DNA of 64,000 nt. Source: Cyanoderma ruficeps. Taxonomy: Eukaryota > Chordata > Aves > Passeriformes > Timaliidae. How positions within the stretch are numbered: the first letter of the stretch is position 1; each line of letters starts with the position of its first letter. Below, one piece after another: positions 45,846 through 56,832 of this stretch. The translations under genes and the position numbers were made by a program. Below the pieces are notes generated by a model. The model was not told the DNA's origin, searched no databases, and saw nothing but the letters and a program-made list of their open reading frames with translations. The stretch is from the NCBI GenBank assembly GCA_008694505.1, contig VZDJ01000594.1, positions 14,016,918-14,080,917 on the forward strand, given 5' to 3'.

Positions 45846-48800
45846 TCAAGTGCTGTTCCCCTGCTCCTGCTCAAAAAGGACCATGGCCAACTGGGAGCGA
45901 GAGCCTACGCCCTCCAGGCTGCTCTGCACACAGCGGTGGTAGATGTCCTCACTGAGCCTGGGGTTGCAGGCCTGGTGCCGGTAGCGCTGCAGCAGGGCAG
46001 GCTCCACAGCCCGGAAGACATGGACGTTGGAGTACTTGATGAACATGTCATAGATGTCCAGGGTCTCCAGGATGTCCTCGTTCTCCTGCACATCCCCTGC
46101 CATGCGGGTGCGTGCTGCCATGTAGTCGGCATTGTAGAAGCAGGCTTCATGGAAGACGTCACGGTCAAAGCGCCCCATGTCCCTCAGCAGGTCCAGCGTG
46201 GTGGGTGGCACCTGGTTGTGGTAAGCAATGGCTGGGTTGTAGCCCTGGAAGTGGATGGGGAAGAAAACCTGCCAGTTATTTATGGTGTTCATCCGGCAGC
46301 GGTTAAGGAAGTCAATGGTGACCTCTGTCCCCACGCCAGCCACAAAGAAAAGTGTGTCCACAGGATGCTTCTTGGAGATAATGTCCATGACCTTGATTTG
46401 GGAGGGTGCATCTGTCTTAACACTGATCCAGGGGATCTTTACCTCTGCATACTTGCGCTCGTACTCGGTGATCTGGGACTTCACAGAGGCAAAGATGTCA
46501 TTCTGGGTGACCTGCTGGGCCTCAAAGGGGTCATAGATGAACAGGAAGGTGAGCACTGCATTCTCACTGCTCTCAAAAGCGGCTGCCGCATAAGCCTCCA
46601 GAAAGCGGGCAGCATAGTCCCGGTCATGGGCTGTCAGCGGCAGGATGACGTTGATGCGACTGGCCTCTGTCACATAGGGCATGGGGATGATCTCCACCTC
46701 GCTGAGGGGCCGCACCAGGTGCACTCGCTTCGTGATGGAGCGGCTGTGTCCCTTCTGGGTGACCACCTCCACCTGAAGGTCCAGCGTGTACTCCATGCCA
46801 CGTGTGGGGTCGAAGCGCCGGTACCCGTTCACCAGCTGCTGCTTGCGGACGTGGAGCACTGGCTGGTACTTGCGGTTCAGCTCCTCCATGGCCGTGGCCA
46901 CCACATCGGCCACGTCCGCCAGATCTGCACCATGCAGCTCACACTTGGGGGAGCCATCCACACAGGCATAGACCTGCTCCTCTGTGAAGTAGTCCCAGCG
47001 CAGCACCTCGAAGCGAGTTTTGGGCTGGAATGGGGGCGGGATGCCAATGGGCCATGTGGCAACGTGGTGCCCATCTGCAGACAGGCTGCTGGCGTTCTGG
47101 ATCTCCATCTGCAAGACAAGAGATGTAGGAGTGAGAGCCAAGGCAGGCATAAGCAGGTCTTCCAGCTCCGGCAGCACTCAACTCGATTTCTGATACTCAG
47201 AGATTAGCCAGAACTGGCTCAAAAAGCAGTGCCAGAACAACTCTGCCCTGAACCAGACTCTTGTCCAGCACCTCAGGTTTTCTCCCCCACCCTCTCCAGC
47301 CTTTGTGACAGACTTCTGCACCCTTCTGGCTTCGTTACTCTGAACCACCACTGCATCTCCAGACCCACCTAGGTCCAAAGCTGCTTCCCAGACAGCATCA
47401 CTGCCTCTTTAGCCACATGAGCTCAGCTGATTCTGTCCAACAACAGGATCAGGTGAGAAACCCATAGAAAAACCAGAAAGCCCACAGGGATGACAAACAG
47501 AACCAAGACCCTCCCAGCCAAGCCAGGTCTCACCTGGAGCTGCTGGATCTCCTGATAGGTTCTCTCAAGCTCCACCTGTGCAAAGTACTTGTGCAACCGG
47601 TACATCTGGAGGGGATCCAGCACAGGGTGGACAGTGAAGGCGCTCTGGAAACGGAGGTCGGTCTCCCGTTCAGGGTCTGCGTTCTTCCCCAGCTCAAAAT
47701 AGTGGTAATGCAGACCCTGTGCCAGTCAGGAGAGATAGGTCACAGCCAGCCCCAACCTGTACTCCCACACCACTAGATGCCAGCACAGCAAGCTCAAAGG
47801 GTGTCAGGGTGTAACAGCTAGTTCTCCCAGGGTTGAGAGAGCCCACAGGGAGGAGGGAAAACACTGGGGCCAGGATCCAGCCATCTCTGCTGCAGGACCT
47901 ACCTCATGTTCCTCAACACAGTTGACACCTGTATAGTCAATGATGCAGCGGCCCAGCCACTCATCAGGCCGGGCACTGAGGATGTCATTGCGGCAGCTCT
48001 CCAGGTGCTGCTGCAGGAGCAGGAGGAGGCTGCGAGACAGCAAGTAGCCAAACCCTCCATAGCAATAACGTCCCTCAGTGTCCCCGCCGATGAACTCCTC
48101 GGGACGACCCAGGTAGAGGTGGGTGTCAATGCTGAGATGGGCGACCAGGTGGCTGATGCGGTGCGCCTCCGTGTAGGTATCATCTTGCACCAGGAAGAAC
48201 CAGTCGAAATCGTTCACGTAGTGGTCCAGAAGGTACCTGACGGTCTGGTACATGTTCCAGATGGGCCGCTCATCACTGTGCGTCACCACGGTCATGCCGT
48301 GGGGCACCTTGCGGCCCCGCGTGCCGGTGAAGTACACCAGGCGCTCCAGGCGGTGGGCCAGCGTGCGGTTGACAGCCACCCCCAGCGTGTTCAGTGTGCT
48401 CTTGGAGGTCAGCACACCCACGAAGAGCCGCTGCCGCATCCCCAGCTCTGTGCTAATGTACCGGGTCCTGCAAGAAGAAGACAATGTATGGCCCCTGGAG
48501 CACTGCAACTCACCCCAGCCTGCACCCTCCCTGTTGTAACCAACAGCACTGACCTCAGTTCCTCTGCAGGAACTGCTCCCAGGCTTCAGCCACGCACACA
48601 AGACATCACCCCAGTGTCACCAGCTGCCACTACACCTGTGTCAGAGGCACTGCAGAGCACTTTGCTGAGATCCCCCATCAACTTGAGACCAAAGGGGACC
48701 CTACCTTCCCATAAGCTAGCCAGTCCAGCTCAAAACAGATGGCTTCAAAAGGCTGAGCACAGCTAAAAGAAGGAAACAGGGCTGCACAACCCAGTTCTAG

Positions 48801-49952
48801 CAGGGACATGACCCACCAGACACCTTAACCACGAGGCTAGCCTCAGCCAGGTCTGAACTGGGAACCACCTTCCTGCCACCCCTGACAGTCATACTACTCT
48901 AAAGCAGGCAGGCAGGAGAGCCTGTGCTTCCCTCCCTGGGAAGCCAGGCCCCACACAGGTTGCTGAAGCCAGCAAAGGGGCTGGTTGTGTCCCACTCCCC
49001 ACCACGACCCCCAGCTGTTGGACTCACAATGACTTTCAGGTTTAATTCTCCCAGTCTGGCGTAGTAGCAGGAAGCGACCCCCCCATCACATCCCCCGACC
49101 GCCGCCTGGTACACAGTGGCCCCATTCAGCCCCCTTCATCCACCCACCACCTCGCTAGGACAAGGAGGCCCTTTCACTGCCTGTTCCCTGTCAGCCAGGG
49201 CACGCTGGGATGGGGCTGCAGCCGACTCCGGAGCAGGCTGGCGTTTGCAGCACTAGGTGGGGACGTGCCACCAAGGGAGGGGTCCCTAATCAGACAGGAG
49301 GGGACCATCGCAGGGTGCCCGGCAGCACGTGCTGCAGCAGGCACCCTTCGAACAGCGGGCACCAGCATGGGCAGGAGGCTCTTCGCGGGGGGCTGGAGGT
49401 AAGGTGAAGTCGGGCACAGGGGAGGAAAGAAAGCAGCTGGGAAAGGCACTCTCAGTGAGAAAAAGTCGTTTGCAGCCCTAGGTGGCTGAAAGGAAGGCAA
49501 AGCATACCGCTGAGACTTCTGTAAAGCCCCCCTTAAAGTCCCCCAGCCCCGGCAAGGCAGGTACCTGAAGCTCGCCCGCAGCTACCCCCAGATAAACCCC
49601 GGTGAGCGGCGGCCCAAGTCCCTCAGCCCGGCCCGGCCCCCCCGCACCTGACGGCCTTCTTGGCGGCCCTGCCGGGGCTGGGTGGGCGGTAGGGCACGAC
49701 GCGGGGCTCCCAGTTGTCAGCGCCCAGAGCGGCGGGCACGGCGTTGGGCCTGCGCGCCGCGTTGCCGTTGGCGGGGCCGGGGGGCGGCACGGGGCCGCCG
49801 TCGGGGAGAGGGCGGGTGGCGGGGCGCGGCGGCGGCCCGCAGGGCTCCTCCACCCAAGTGACGCTGAGCAGGCTGAGGGTGAAGCCCAGCGAGACGCCGA
49901 TGGCGACGGGCCCGGCGGGCCGCAGCACCGACAACACCAGCGAAAGCCGCAT
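45846..49952 (-). CDS. CHPF: Chondroitin polymerizing factor (spliced, 4 coding exons)
   Basis: Golgi type II membrane protein that partners chondroitin synthases and is needed for polymerising chondroitin (alternating GlcA and GalNAc). Exons in transcript order: 49952-49648, 48467-47903, 47716-47534, 47108-45846; 2316 bases, 771 residues, near the mammalian length of about 775. Exon 1 starts MRLSLVLSVLRPAGPVAIG, a short cytosolic end plus signal anchor (about residues 6-34), then WVEEPCGPP. Exon 2 has TRYISTELGMRQRL and the GT31-like domain (FDWFFLVQDDTYTEAH, RPDEWLGRC). Exon 4 carries the GT7-like domain (FEVLRWDYFTE, GYRRFDPTRGMEYTLDL, YVTEASR, FLNRCRMNTI) and ends EQEQGNST. An in-frame ATG-less extension upstream exists (GTG at 50040-50042), but the human-like start is chosen. 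Phase-correct GT-AG introns throughout. Confidence 0.96.
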
Positions 49953-50420
49953 GGCCGGAACGGGACCGGGACGCGGACCGGCTGCCGCTGGCGGCGCCGC
50001 CGTCCGACGTGTCACCCGCGGGCCCCGCCCTGCCCGCGTCACCCGCCCCGACCAATGGCCCGCGCTGCGACCGATCCGTCACGGGGCGGGGCGGCCGATC
50101 GGGCGGGACAGGCGTGGGGGCGGGGTCAGGTTGCCGGGAGACCGCGGGGCAGCGGCCGGGCCGGGGGCGGCGCGGTGGGGCTGCCCCGCACCATGGACCG
50201 GCCGGGCCGCCGGGAGCGCTCCCGGCGCTGCGGGGCGGCAGAGCAGTGCCTTCGGCCCCGGCTGCCGGCTCACAGAGAGGAAAGCACATCCTCCGCGGGC
50301 CGGCACCTGAGAGGGCTTTAGGGCGCATTTCCCCGGCCTTTTGTGCCCGGAACACGGGGACCTCCGCGGGGCCATGCGTCCCCTTCCCGGGACAGCCCGA
50401 ACCACGGCGCTGGTGAAATC
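49550..50420. promoter_or_regulatory. CHPF: CpG island, CHPF promoter, possibly bidirectional with TMEM198
   Basis: Very CpG-dense sequence covers CHPF exon 1 and about 450 bases upstream. In mammals CHPF and TMEM198 share a head-to-head promoter, so plus-strand transcription toward TMEM198 may start here too. A plus-strand ATG in good context at about 50192 opens only 43 codons. No TATA box is evident. Confidence 0.55.
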
Positions 50421-52440
50421 GTGGTGGGCTTGAACCGTCACGTTCCCCAAACCGCTGCTGGAGGGTCGTCCCTTGGGTGTGGGTGATGGCTGAGTCGTCG
50501 TGAGGGAGAGAGGGGGCTGAGTGTTTGAGGTCAGAGCAGCACAGGGTGGGCTGCGGGCTGCAGGCGGCAGCTGGGGCGCCGGATGCCTGGGGAGCAGGCA
50601 TACCAGGAGAGCAAACGGCGGCTGGAAGACCTTTGGATGCACGGAAGCAAACCATCCCGGGGCAGGGGGAGGGCAGACAGACAGCAGGAGATCCCAGCAG
50701 CAAGGACCCTTATATGTTTCAAACGGGAGCAAAGGGAGCTCCTCCAGCTGGGGTCGGGTCACCATCCCACTCCGAGCTGTCTTGCAGTGTAGATCCACCA
50801 TCGCACCGGCCGCCAGAAAGTGCCCCCGGGGCAGAGAAAGCTGAAGGAACTGTATCAGGGCAGAGTTTGAAGCACAAACGGAACTTCCAGCTCAGGAATG
50901 ATCCAAGTCAGAAGCTGCAAGGCAAGCAGCCCTACATGGCTGCTCAGTGCCAGACATTGCTGAATAAGGACAAGAAGGAGGACTTGGCGTTTCCGCCCAT
51001 TCCCAGCCCATGGCTTCACTTCCACAGCTTTGCAGCCGTTGGGACTCTCAAGTGCCTCTGGATTTAATCTGAGCGGGGAGTGCATTCCACCCTCCCCATG
51101 AAACACAGCTCACTTGCCCTGGGGAGCACCAGCAGCCAGAGAGCACTACAGGGCACTGAGGGCACATGGGGGCCCACTCAGCCCTAGGATCTCTTTCATT
51201 TTCTAAAACAAAGCAGCCTATTTTCATCGGAAAGCAGTTGGCAGCATCCCACCCCCCTGAGATACTAGATCATCATCCAAGCCCGGCTGCTTTTCATAGG
51301 CCTTTTTACTTTTGAATAGACCAAGACAAGCAATAGGCAAAAGCGGTCACGTGGATGGCAGTTTAATGAAGAACATATAAAAACTAAAATCAGAGAGAGC
51401 GTGATGGGATGAGGAAATACCAGAAGGAAAAAAAGGTGCAGAGCTGAGAAAGGAACAGAGATCTTCTATGCACAGAGGTCAAAAAACAGCCATGATGATA
51501 AAAAACCCAAAGTCTCCTGTTCTCTGGACATAGAAAAATGCATTAGAAATAGCTGTATTTGATTTCCTTTATGGTTTGGAATATTTAACTTTAGCCACCT
51601 TATGCAAATCCAGATCATTTTATGTGAGTGATGAGAAGTTTCATTCTGAAATAACCCTGTTGATCTGAACTTATATTCAGACAGAGGTGCAGATCAGAGA
51701 AAGTAATGAAGTTTTCAGACTCAGGAAACATGCATGGGAAGCTGAGGGCAGAGCACACACCTCCCCAGGGCTTGCCTGGCAGTGGCTGAGCCCAGGGCCC
51801 CCATGCCTGGTGGCCTTGGAAGATTCTGTAGGGAAGCAACAGGAAGGCAGCAGTGCCGTTCCTCCAGCAGCCCCTTCTCAGCCCCCCGCCAGCTGCAGCT
51901 CCCGCCTTTGTCTCCCCAGTGTTGGCATGGGGCTGGCCAGGGGCTGCCAGAGGGAATGGCAGCTGCTGCCAAGAGTCTTCTGTGTGCTAGGATTTCCTGG
52001 GGGTCCCTAGGCACTACAGCCAGGAGGTGCCAACTCCAGAGAGCTCTGTCTCTGCAGAGCACCGTGTCCCCCCACCAGTTTGCCATGCTGTATCTCTCAT
52101 CTGCTCATGGGGGATGAGTGGGCAGCGGCTCTAAATGCCCCTGACATGTGCATTTGCCCCCTCTTGAACACAGGCACTCCAGTCCCCATGGCCCTGGCAC
52201 AGCTCCTTGCACACTGCACTGTTAGGTCCCACCTGACACAGGATTATCCTGCAGTTCCCACATCCACACTCCTGAACTTCTCCGTGCCTGCACACCGTGC
52301 CGAGGGGCTTGCAGCTCTTGGAGACGCTGCATGCCGAGCACATGGCACACATGGCCCAGCCTGGGGTGTGCTGCGCCACACTGCACATGCAGCCTTGAGT
52401 TGAGTCCCCGGCACACGCGGTGGCACAGGACATGGCATCC
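50421..52440. other. Stretch between the CHPF promoter and the TMEM198-proximal repeat
   Basis: No gene supported. The left part is GC-rich; 51.2-51.7 kb is AT-rich and could be old repeat or regulatory DNA. It may be the first intron of a long TMEM198 transcript. Confidence 0.5.
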
Positions 52441-52785
52441 TGGTGCACACCCCGATGTACACCCCAATGTACACTTCAGTGCACCCCCAATTTACACTCC
52501 ACTGTGCCCCCTATTAACACCCTAGTTTTCACTCCAATGTACACCCCAGTGCACAGCCGAGTGCACCTCCACTTTACACCCCACTTTACACTCCAGTGTA
52601 CACCCCCAATATACGCCTCACTTTACGCCCGCCCCAGGGTGTACCCCAGTGCACACTCCAGTGCACCTCACAATTTTCACCCCACTTTACATCTCAAAGC
52701 GCACCCGAGTGCACCCCCAATTTACACCTCACTTTACACCTCAATGTACACCCCAATGCGCCCCCCATGCATCCCCAATTTACTC
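52441..52785. repeat. Degenerate 11-12-bp minisatellite (CARTKTACACCCC-like)
   Basis: Units such as CAATGTACACCCC, CAGTGCACCCC, CAATTTACACC and CACTTTACACC follow each other for about 345 bases. The array ends directly before the CpG island and CRE of the putative proximal TMEM198 promoter. The Cys-Thr-Pro-rich frames through it are repeat artefacts. Confidence 0.8.
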
Positions 52786-53480
52786 CTCAGCCCCGCCCCC
52801 CGCAGAGGCCCCGCCCCGCTCCCCCGAGGCCCCGCCCCGGCGCGCGGTGACGGCGCGGTGACGTCAGCGGAGCTGTCCGCTCAGCACCGCGCGGCGGCCG
52901 CGCCGCCACCATGCGCGGGGTCCGCAGTCGGGAGCGCCGGGAGCGCCGGGAGCGCCGGGCGCCGCGGGGCCGCCGCCGCTGCCGCGCCGGGAGCGCAGGT
53001 GGGAGCGGGCGGAGCGGCAGAGGGGGGGCAGCACGAGGGGATCCGGCAGGCGGGTGACGCTCCGGGCCCCTCGGGGGAAGGGCTGGGACATCTGGCTCCC
53101 GATCCTTCCCTCGTCCGGCGGAGCGAGCGCGGAGCCCAGGATGGGCGTGCGAGAGGCCTGGCGTAGCGCCCCCGGGACCCCCGCCCCGAACAAAGAGAGG
53201 GGCGGAGCGGCTCCGCGCCCCGGCGGCCTTTGCGGCCGTCGCTCGGCAACGCCGCGCCCGCCCCGGCGGCCCGGGGCCCGACGGCCCGGCGGGGGCAGCG
53301 GGGCCCGGCCGGGGGCTGCGATGGGGGCGCCGCGGCGGGGTTCTGCCCCGGGCGCTGCCCCCGGCTCCCGCCGCGCTGTGGCCGGCGGGGAGGGGAGGGG
53401 GTTCGGGGGGCCCGGGGCGGGCGGCAGCAGGTGGGTAAGTCCCGGCGCCAATGAGCAGGCGCTGGGCTCCCCTAGCAACA
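52786..53480 (+). promoter_or_regulatory. TMEM198: CpG island with CRE, candidate TMEM198 promoter
   Basis: Dense CpG sequence with several CCCCGCCCC GC-boxes and a full palindromic CRE, TGACGTCA, at 52859-52866. A candidate first exon follows, ending CGCAG|GTGGG at 52998. It contains an ATG at 52911-52913 in near-ideal context (GCCGCCACCATGC) that would form a short upstream ORF. Confidence 0.5.
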
Positions 53481-54057
53481 GTGCCCGCGCCAATGGGCGC
53501 CGCGAGCCGCCCGCACCGCTGCCCGCAGCCCTACCCGGCATCCCGTGCCATCCCGTGCCATCCCATACCAGCCCCACACCGGCCGACCAGCCGTACCGTG
53601 CCGCATCCCCGGTCCCCTGGGCCGGCAGAGCCCTGCTCTCACTCCACACACCATCGCCCATCCCCACCAGCGTCGCTCCTGGGCTCTGCGGGTAAAGTCC
53701 AATCCTGCTTAGCGTCCCCCCCGGGGGCTCGAGCAGGGGCCCAGCGCTTGGCTGCTTGCTCCCTGCCCGTCGGCTTCCTTGGGATTAGGCTCTGTGCTTG
53801 GCCTCCCCACGGGGATTTGCCCTGTCTGGTGTTGCCTTCCCCAGCCAAAGGGAGGAAGGAGATTGTCGGCAAGGGATGAGATGCCAGTGGAGCCCGTCTG
53901 GGCAGCAGCAAGGTGCTGGGCAGCAGGAAGCCATGACTGCAGCCTTTGCCCTCTTCCCAGCTCCTTCCCAGAGCGCTGCTTTTGTGAGCTGTCCTGAACT
54001 GGCCGCATAAACTTGGCACTTCGAAGGAGTGATGCTGGCCTGGGGACAATTTGTGAC

Positions 54058-54063
54058 AATAAA
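54058..54063 (+). terminator. Orphan AATAAA polyadenylation signal
   Basis: ACAATAAACCC lies about 1 kb downstream of the 52.8-53.5 kb CpG island, before the TMEM198 coding exons. It could end a short promoter-derived transcript. No coding gene is attached to it. Confidence 0.25.
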
Positions 54064-54404
54064 CCCATTCTAAACCAACTGAGCCTGTAAAGGGACTAGG
54101 GGAGTGAAAGGGTGGTGGAACTGGCTCCAGGTGGGAGCAGGCAGACGGATGCTGTAATTAGGTTTAAACTGAAGCTGGATCAGTCTTTGTAGGGGATTAT
54201 GACCCCTCCGTCTGTGTAGGCGCTGCAGGGGGCTCAGTAACTGTTTGCTCAGCATCCTAGCTCAGCCAGAGCATTACGGGTGAGCCCTTGGGTAAGGGGC
54301 AGTGCCAGTTACAGCTGGTGCCCTTCCAGCCCCCTGGATTGGCATGGGAGGGCTGGATCTAGTGTGAAGGCCCAATTTGTTTTTACAAGGACAGTGGGAG
54401 CTGG

Positions 54405-54550
54405 AGCAGAGATGAAAAATAGCCAGAAATATGATTAGAGGATTGGAGAAAATGCCTTGGAGTACAAGCTTAAAGAGCTCAATCTGTTTAGCCTATAAAA
54501 ATAGAAGACTGAGGGGTGACTTAATTACTGAGCATAATTACTTCACAGTC
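54405..54550 (+). mobile_element. CR1 LINE fragment
   Basis: GATTAGAGGATTGGAGAAAA, then GCTTAAAGAGCTCAATCTG, then TTTAGCCTATAAAAATAGAA and GACTGAGGGGTGACTTAATT follow the order of the conserved 3' ORF2 region of CR1 elements. Sense orientation, diverged and truncated; it may extend to either side in degraded form. Confidence 0.6.
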
Positions 54551-54861
54551 AGAAAATACCAAGTTGTGGAAGTCTCCTGTTAATTGAGCAGGAAAAGGGT
54601 GCCGGAGAGGCATGGGCAGGAAAATTGAAACCACAGACAAATTATTAAGCAACATGAAGCTCCTGGGGGTACAGGCAGGCTCTCTGGGGACAGCACATCC
54701 CTTCAGCCACACATTAGGTGACAGTCTGCACCTCCACTGATAAGGCTGTTCCCCCACTCCCTCCCTTCCTAGCCATGTAGTGGGGGGACGGAGTAGGATT
54801 TCTGGTGGCTGGGTGCTGAGTGGTGGGATTGCTGCCATTCTCCTTGTCTCTCTCCCACCAG

Positions 54862-54949
54862 GTGGGGCGGGTGCCAGGACACAGTTCTGCTGGCGACCTA
54901 TGAGGCAGGAGTGGAGATTTTGATACCTCTCCCCGGAGTCCCCAGAGCC
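54862..54949 (+). other. TMEM198: Putative TMEM198 5'UTR part of the first coding exon
   Basis: A good acceptor (TCTCTCTCCCACCAG) ends at 54861. The following 88 bases lead to the initiator ATG and contain a TGA that would close an upstream ORF coming from the 52911 ATG. Confidence 0.4.
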
Positions 54950-56832
54950 ATGACTGCAACTGTGCAGACGCTGCGGTTCAAGCTGCTGCCGCACGAGCCA
55001 GGCCAGGAGTGGGGGCACAGCTGCCAGCAGGAAATTGAGCGCCGCTACCAGGTGGTGCCCTCAGTGGTGTGCGCCATGTGCTGCCTTTTTGGCATCATCT
55101 ACTGCTTCTTCGGTGAGCCAGGCCAGCCCGACTGCTGGTGGGGCAACTGGGGAGGAGGGCAGAGGGGAGCTGGGGGGTGCTGGCCATCCACTCCCTGACT
55201 ATGGTGGTCTCTCCATAGGTTACCGTTGCTTCAAGGCTGTCATGTTCCTGACGGGGCTGATGTTCGGCTCTATCATCATCTTCATGCTGTGCTACAAGGA
55301 GCGGGTGCTGGACACACAGCTGAGTGTGGAGGCCTCAGTGGGCATTGGGTTGGGCATTGGAGTCTTGTGTGGGCTGGTCACCATGCTGGTGCGCAGCGTT
55401 GGCCTCTTCATGGTGGGGCTGCTCCTGGGGCTGCTGCTGGCGGTGGCCACGCTGGTGGTGATGGAGCAATTCTACCACCCACCAACGGTGTGGATCCCCA
55501 TCGCGTTGCTCCTGGGTGTGGGGATGCTCTTTGCTGTCCTCACCCTGCAGTGGCAGCGCTTCTTCACCACCCTCTCCACCGCCGTCTTCGGCAGCGCTAT
55601 CATGACCGTCACTGTCGACTACTTCATCGAGCTCTTCCTCCTGGTGCAGTACATCTACGAGCGCATCAAGGTGGCCCCTGCTCGCCCTGTGTGCTGGTAC
55701 AGCTGGGTCATCCTGGGCATCTGGCCGCTCCTCACCACACTGGGTGTCCTGGTCCAGTGGAAGGTCACAGCTGAAGGCTACTCCCATACAGAAGGTGTGT
55801 GGGAAGTGGGGCAGATGGGCATGGCACAGGGTGAGTGTAGGAGCTGGGAACCTGGGAGTTGTTCCCAGCACCTGGTTCACAAGGACAAATATGAGGTTCA
55901 GGACTCTGTGGCCACACACCACCCAAGGGAGGCCTGGTTGCACAGTTGGTGCTGGTTTGGCTGTGGGGATTGTTTGGATGTGGTCCCCAGTGCTCACAGG
56001 CCGCTTTGCTCCACAGTGATCATCAGCCGGCAGCAGCGCCGCGTGCAACTGATGCGCATCAAGCAACGGGAAGACCGAAAGGAGAAGAAGAAGAAGCGGA
56101 GACCCCACCACCCACCACCCCACCAGCACAAAGCCCACCCCCCCGAGCCTGCTTACCGCCGCAAGCCCAACCCTGTGCGCCGCTTTGATGGGGACGTGCT
56201 CTCCCCCGTGAGTCCCGCAGCCAGGGTAGAGATCTCCCCCAGTCTCCACAGCCATTCCTTCTCCACAGGGGTGGGCTGGGGCATGGAGAGGTGCCCAGGC
56301 ACCAGCTAACATCTGAGCTCCTTGAGGGATGAGACTGGAGTGTCCCAGGGACTAACTCAAGANGAGTGTCCCAGGGACTGAGTAACTCAAGAAGGGCTAA
56401 GCTGGGCCATGGAGCATTTCAGCCTTTGCAAGCAAATGAAAACTGCTGGCCAAGAGCACTGTGGGCATAGCAGAAACAAGCAGTAGGCAAGGTGCAAAAT
56501 GCCCAGGGGAGGGATAAGCCTGTGCTCCCTGCTGTGGCCAGCCATTGGAGGGCCTGAGTGTTGGGGATTCCACTGGACTGTTTTGGAGGGGGGCCAGGGA
56601 GGGCTGCAGCAGCATTTAGGGTGGGATGGGGTGGAGTGGTCCAGGAGCAGAGCCCCCCTCACTTTCTGTTCCCCCTCTCTCACAGAGCTACATCCAGAGT
56701 TTCCGAGAGCGGCAGACAGGACCGTCACTGAACAGCCTCATCGCCAGCTCCCATGCCGTGGTGGACCTGGACTATGACTGCAGCTCCACCGTGCCCCTCA
56801 CCACGAGCTCTGGCCCTGCTGTGAGGGTATAA
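54950..56832 (+). CDS. TMEM198: Transmembrane protein 198 (spliced, 4 coding exons)
   Basis: Seven-pass membrane protein of the TMEM198/DUF4203 family; the mammalian protein promotes LRP6 phosphorylation in Wnt signalling. Coding exons 54950-55112, 55219-55794, 56017-56207 and 56686-56832 total 1077 bases, 358 residues; the human protein is about 360. All phases agree. Seen: [14 protein letters not shown] start; TM1 in exon 1 ([17 protein letters not shown]); exon 2 with [17 protein letters not shown] and further helices including [16 protein letters not shown] and [29 protein letters not shown]; exon 3 with the cytosolic [18 protein letters not shown], a Lys/Arg run and a His/Pro-rich linker; exon 4 with [12 protein letters not shown] and the C-terminal PAVRV. 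Intron 3 contains a short duplication with an N. Confidence 0.97.
56336..56395. repeat. Imperfect ~27-31-bp tandem duplication with an unresolved base
   Basis: GTGTCCCAGGGACT followed by AACTCAAGA occurs twice in a row inside TMEM198 intron 3. The N at 56363 sits at the junction, so copy number is uncertain. Confidence 0.75.

Larger units (their letters stand above)
52999..54861 (+). other. Putative TMEM198 5' intron
   Basis: GC-rich left part, then moderate composition with an orphan AATAAA at 54058-54063 and a CR1 fragment at about 54.41-54.55 kb. No coding exon with domain evidence. Confidence 0.4.

Noticed and set aside
45936..47207. 423-codon plus-strand frame
   Set aside because: It is the complement shadow of CHPF exon 4, which has clear homology on the minus strand.
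47906..48766. 286-codon plus-strand frame
   Set aside because: Complement shadow of CHPF exon 2.
49602..50321. 239-codon plus-strand frame starting in CHPF exon 1
   Set aside because: It reads through the complement of CHPF exon 1 and its CpG island; low-complexity composition without a domain.
52420..53166. Cys-Thr-Pro-rich frames of up to 248 codons
   Set aside because: They arise from the 11-12-bp minisatellite next to TMEM198, not from a protein.
55335..56312. 325-codon minus-strand frame
   Set aside because: Complement shadow of TMEM198 exon 2 and the following exon and introns.
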